Origin: Flavobacterium sp. N1994
Lineage (GTDB): Bacteria; Bacteroidota; Bacteroidia; Flavobacteriales; Flavobacteriaceae
Length of the DNA: 64,000 bases
Direction of reading: 5' to 3'
NCBI RefSeq assembly: GCF_025947145.1
Contig: NZ_CP109999.1
Coordinates: 2,046,001-2,110,000 of the forward strand
Numbering within the stretch: the first letter of the stretch is position 1; the number at the start of each line of letters is the position of its first letter. The notes beneath the pieces were generated by a model. That model searched no databases. It saw only the letters and a list, made by a program, of their open reading frames with translations, and had not been told where the DNA came from. The translations under genes were made by a program, and so were the position numbers. Positions 61,576 through 64,000 of this stretch are shown here, one piece after another.

Positions 61576-62595
61576 ATGATAGACAAGATTAAAGAACACA
61601 TAGAAGAAGCTAAAGCATTCAACACTAAAAATAAGGAAGCTTTAGAAAATTTCCGTATCAAATATTTAGGCAGTAAAGGCTTGCTAAAAGAGCTTTTTAC
61701 CGAGTTCAAAAACATTCCTAATGACCAGAAAAAAGACTTCGGGCAAGTAATCAATACTTTGAAAATGGTGGCTGAAGAAAAAGTTAGAGCCATTCAGGAA
61801 GAACTCGAGAGCAAAGAAGAAGTAAAAGGCTTTTATGGAGATTTATCTCGTCCGTCAGAACCAGTAACTATTGGTTCTCGTCACCCTATTTCCTTAGTAA
61901 AAAATCAAATCATCGATATTTTTTCTACCATCGGATTCAACGTTTCCGAAGGTCCAGAAATAGAAGACGATTGGCATAATTTCACCGCCTTAAACTTGCC
62001 AGAATACCATCCGGCAAGAGATATGCAGGATACCTTTTTCATCCAAACCAATCCAGATGTTTTGCTGAGAACTCACACCTCATCCGTCCAGGTTCGTTAT
62101 ATGGAAAACAACAAACCGCCTATAAGAACAATTTCTCCAGGAAGAGTTTTTAGAAACGAGGCCGTTTCCTCGCGCTCTCACTGTATTTTCCATCAAGTGG
62201 AAGGGTTGTATATTGATAAAGACGTTTCCTTTGCCGACTTAAAGCAAACCCTTTTATATTTCACTAAAGAAATGTTTGGTAAATCTAAAATTCGCTTGAG
62301 ACCAAGTTATTTCCCTTTTACAGAGCCAAGTGCTGAAGTAGATATTTACTGGGGTTTAAAAACCGAAACGGATTATCGTATCACCAAAGGTACAGGTTGG
62401 TTAGAAATCATGGGTTGCGGAATGGTAGACCCAAACGTTTTGAAAAACTGTGGTATCAATCCTGAAGAATACAACGGTTTTGCCTTCGGTATGGGAATCG
62501 AACGTATTGCTATGTTACTTTACCAAATTGGTGACATCAGAATGTTCTATGAAAACGACGTGCGTTTCTTAGAGCAATTCAAATCTAGCATCTAA
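61576..62595 (+). CDS. pheS: Phenylalanyl-tRNA synthetase alpha subunit
   Basis: 339 residues. Class II synthetase subunit that, with PheT, charges tRNA-Phe. N-terminal coiled coil (about 1-85, FRIKYLGSKGLLKELF), catalytic domain with GSRHPISLVKNQIIDIFSTIGF, the motif 2 region RTISPGRVFRNEAVSSRSHCIFHQVEG and motif 3 GFAFGMGIERIAMLLY. The usual Ala of the substrate pocket lies in YNGFAFGMG. pheT is not adjacent. The 62598 gene follows after 2 bases. Confidence 0.97.
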   Translation: MIDKIKEHIEEAKAFNTKNKEALENFRIKYLGSKGLLKELFTEFKNIPNDQKKDFGQVINTLKMVAEEKVRAIQEELESKEEVKGFYGDLSRPSEPVTIGSRHPISLVKNQIIDIFSTIGFNVSEGPEIEDDWHNFTALNLPEYHPARDMQDTFFIQTNPDVLLRTHTSSVQVRYMENNKPPIRTISPGRVFRNEAVSSRSHCIFHQVEGLYIDKDVSFADLKQTLLYFTKEMFGKSKIRLRPSYFPFTEPSAEVDIYWGLKTETDYRITKGTGWLEIMGCGMVDPNVLKNCGINPEEYNGFAFGMGIERIAMLLYQIGDIRMFYENDVRFLEQFKSSI

Positions 62596-62597
62596 AA

Positions 62598-63005
62598 ATG
62601 AAATCGGACATTACCATCCCAAAAGTAGAAAACGTATTCCTAGCCGCTGTGCAAGAATGGAGCGATGACTTCATGGAAAAGGTTTGGTATGTTTATTTAG
62701 TAAACGATTCTGACTATGATTTAGACTCGGTAATGGTCGTTTCCCAAGCTTTTGGTACTCTTGATGGGGAAATGAAAAAAACGTCGCTCCTGCGCCACGC
62801 ATTTATGCAAGTCCCTGCTGTATCTGTCGTCAAAATAGAAATGGTAGAAAAAAGTGTATTAAGGCTCAACAACGAGTTTATGGTAACTTACTTTATCGGA
62901 AGTACTTTATACGATAAGAAATTCATCTTCAAAGCACAATCAATCACTCCTGATTATGTTGAAGAAGTGCCTATTTTATTTGTAGATGGTGTTATTGTGA
63001 GATAA
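62598..63005 (+). CDS. Conserved small protein of unknown function
   Basis: 135 residues, two bases after pheS and so co-transcribed. No signal peptide; beta-rich, with MEKVWYVYLVNDSDYDLDSVMVVSQAFGTLDGEMKKTSLLRHAF and EFMVTYFIGSTLYDKKFIFKAQSI. The pattern suggests a small beta-sandwich. I do not recognise a characterised family. Convergent with the 63010 gene, 4 bases apart. Confidence 0.75.
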   Translation: MKSDITIPKVENVFLAAVQEWSDDFMEKVWYVYLVNDSDYDLDSVMVVSQAFGTLDGEMKKTSLLRHAFMQVPAVSVVKIEMVEKSVLRLNNEFMVTYFIGSTLYDKKFIFKAQSITPDYVEEVPILFVDGVIVR

Positions 63006-63009
63006 CGAA

Positions 63010-63237
63010 TTACTTCTGGTCATTGTATTCATTATTTTTTCTTTTCTCTCTCCAACTAGAATATCCTATTATAAAGATTCCAACGAATAAAAAGAGAACC
63101 AATTCTATTAGGAATTTTATAGAAAGAAAAGCTTCTGTGTAAGAAGTCCCATAACCTTCTATTGCAGTGATAATAATCGGCATAATAATACCAAATGGCA
63201 ACCCTTTTTTTAGTTGATATGTCCATCTTTCGTTCAT
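63010..63237 (-). CDS. Small two-helix membrane protein
   Basis: 75 residues: two membrane helices (about 12-28 and 40-60) with a Glu-Gly-Tyr loop (AIEGYGTSYTEAF) and a basic tail (WREKRKNNEYNDQK). Only one base separates it from the gpsA stop, which supports co-transcription. Function unknown. Confidence 0.65.
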   Translation of the reverse strand: MNERWTYQLKKGLPFGIIMPIIITAIEGYGTSYTEAFLSIKFLIELVLFLFVGIFIIGYSSWREKRKNNEYNDQK

Positions 63238-63238
63238 C

Positions 63239-64000
63239 CTAGTCTAATTTTTCTGTTAGCTTTTTAAAGACTTTTTTGGCGTCTTTCCCTTCGTACAAAA
63301 TCTCATAGACAGCATCAATGATAGGCGTATTGGCTTTATATTCTTGATTTAATTTATAGGCACTTTTTACAGCATAATAGCCTTCAGCCACCATACTCAT
63401 TTCCATCATGGCTGATTTTACAGTGTAGCCTTTCCCAATCATATTCCCGAACATCCGGTTTCGTGAAAAAACAGAATATCCTGTTACTAATAAATCGCCC
63501 AAATAAGCAGAATTATTAATGTTTCGTTTCATCTTATGCACTTTGCGGATAAACTTTTTCATCTCGCGAATAGCATTACTCATAATCACCGACTGGAAGT
63601 TATCTCCATAACCTAAACCATGTGCAATTCCAGCAGCAATAGCATAAATATTTTTGAGCATCGCTGCATATTCTGTTCCAATAATGTCGTCAGAAATTTT
63701 GGTTTTGATATAGTTCCCCGCCAATACACCAGCCATTACTCTTGCTTTATTAGAATCGCCACAAGCAATAGTTAAATAAGAAAGTCGCTCCAATGCTACT
63801 TCTTCCGCATGACATGGACCCGTAATAACGCCAATGTTTTCAAAAGGAATATCAAATTTTTTATTGAAATGTTCTCCAACAATTAAGAACGTTTCAGGAA
63901 CAATTCCTTTGATGGCTGAGAAAATTACTTTGTCTTTTAAACTCACTGTCAACTTCTCCAATTCCGAACTTAAGAAAGCCGATGGAATAGCAAAAATAAT
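63239..64000 (-). CDS. gpsA: Glycerol-3-phosphate dehydrogenase [NAD(P)+], 5' part outside the window
   Basis: 253 residues visible; the frame continues through the window edge, so the N-terminal Rossmann nucleotide-binding part (about 80 residues) is missing. GpsA reduces dihydroxyacetone phosphate to sn-glycerol 3-phosphate for phospholipids. Visible family features: VITGPCHAEEVA, the catalytic lysine region GTEYAAMLKNIYAIAAGIAHGLGYGDNFQSVIMSNAIREM, LLVTGYSVFSRNRMFGNMIGKG and a VAEGYYAVKSAYKLNQEYKANTPIIDAVYEILYEG end. The TTG codon at 63961 is not the start; conserved coding continues upstream. Confidence 0.93.
   Translation of the reverse strand: MIFAIPSAFLSSELEKLTVSLKDKVIFSAIKGIVPETFLIVGEHFNKKFDIPFENIGVITGPCHAEEVALERLSYLTIACGDSNKARVMAGVLAGNYIKTKISDDIIGTEYAAMLKNIYAIAAGIAHGLGYGDNFQSVIMSNAIREMKKFIRKVHKMKRNINNSAYLGDLLVTGYSVFSRNRMFGNMIGKGYTVKSAMMEMSMVAEGYYAVKSAYKLNQEYKANTPIIDAVYEILYEGKDAKKVFKKLTEKLD

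Overview
The window is chromosomal DNA of a Flavobacterium-like member of the Bacteroidota. The evidence is low-GC DNA, Bacteroidota -7 promoter boxes of the form TAnnTTTG, a type IX secretion (T9SS) cargo gene with PorP/SprF and OmpA partners, PorZ, a TonB-dependent receptor with exported lipoproteins, and a complete Bat (aerotolerance) operon. I see no rRNA or tRNA gene, prophage, insertion sequence or CRISPR array. Most of the window is core genome, about 50 genes, and none is visibly broken. Two genes are cut by the window ends: a CYTH protein on the left and gpsA on the right.

Layout. 1-2.9 kb: end of a CYTH protein, an RlpA-like protein, a small membrane protein and pgi. 2.9-8.6 kb: aromatic amino acid catabolism (kynA, hppD, hmgA) with an M23 peptidase and a DUF3108 protein; a promoter-to-terminator unit that looks like a small RNA gene lies between the two operons. 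8.8-21.8 kb: amino acid permease, patatin-barrel protein, uvrC, a PLP decarboxylase, 5-formyl-THF cyclo-ligase, lspA, a DksA-like protein, ileS and recO. 21.8-27.9 kb: porZ, gdhA, an outer-membrane protein and hflX. 28-38.1 kb: a 2383-residue secreted multidomain protein with duplicated FN3-CUB modules, followed by its PorP/SprF-type and OmpA-type partners. 38.1-38.6 kb: a gene-free stretch with nine perfectly spaced 21-bp repeats. 38.6-44.7 kb: a TonB receptor and two lipoproteins, divergent from an exported endonuclease/exonuclease/phosphatase protein. 44.8-47 kb: 3-hydroxyanthranilate dioxygenase and an ALDH7-type dehydrogenase, with a flavobacterial hairpin repeat between them. 47-52 kb: small exported proteins, PhnA, and a phosphatase/AlbA_2 pair behind an aldo-keto reductase. 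52-61 kb: moxR, DUF58, a BatD-like gene and batABCDE. 61-64 kb: pheS with small conserved genes, and gpsA.

How the genes work together. HppD and HmgA form the middle of the tyrosine to homogentisate route. KynA opens and the 3-hydroxyanthranilate dioxygenase continues the kynurenine route, 40 kb apart. GdhA, the permease and the ALDH7 enzyme fit an amino-acid-consuming lifestyle. The T9SS cargo triad, PorZ, the patatin barrel and the TonB locus all concern the outer membrane and cell surface.

The most interesting non-textbook signals are the sRNA-like unit at 5961-6115, the 21-bp array at 38184-38372, the mirrored 11-bp arrays at 20957-21050, the substituted catalytic or metal residues in the RlpA and M23 proteins, and the uncharacterised TonB/lipoprotein/nuclease locus. 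All family names rest on motif recognition by eye; no database search was run.
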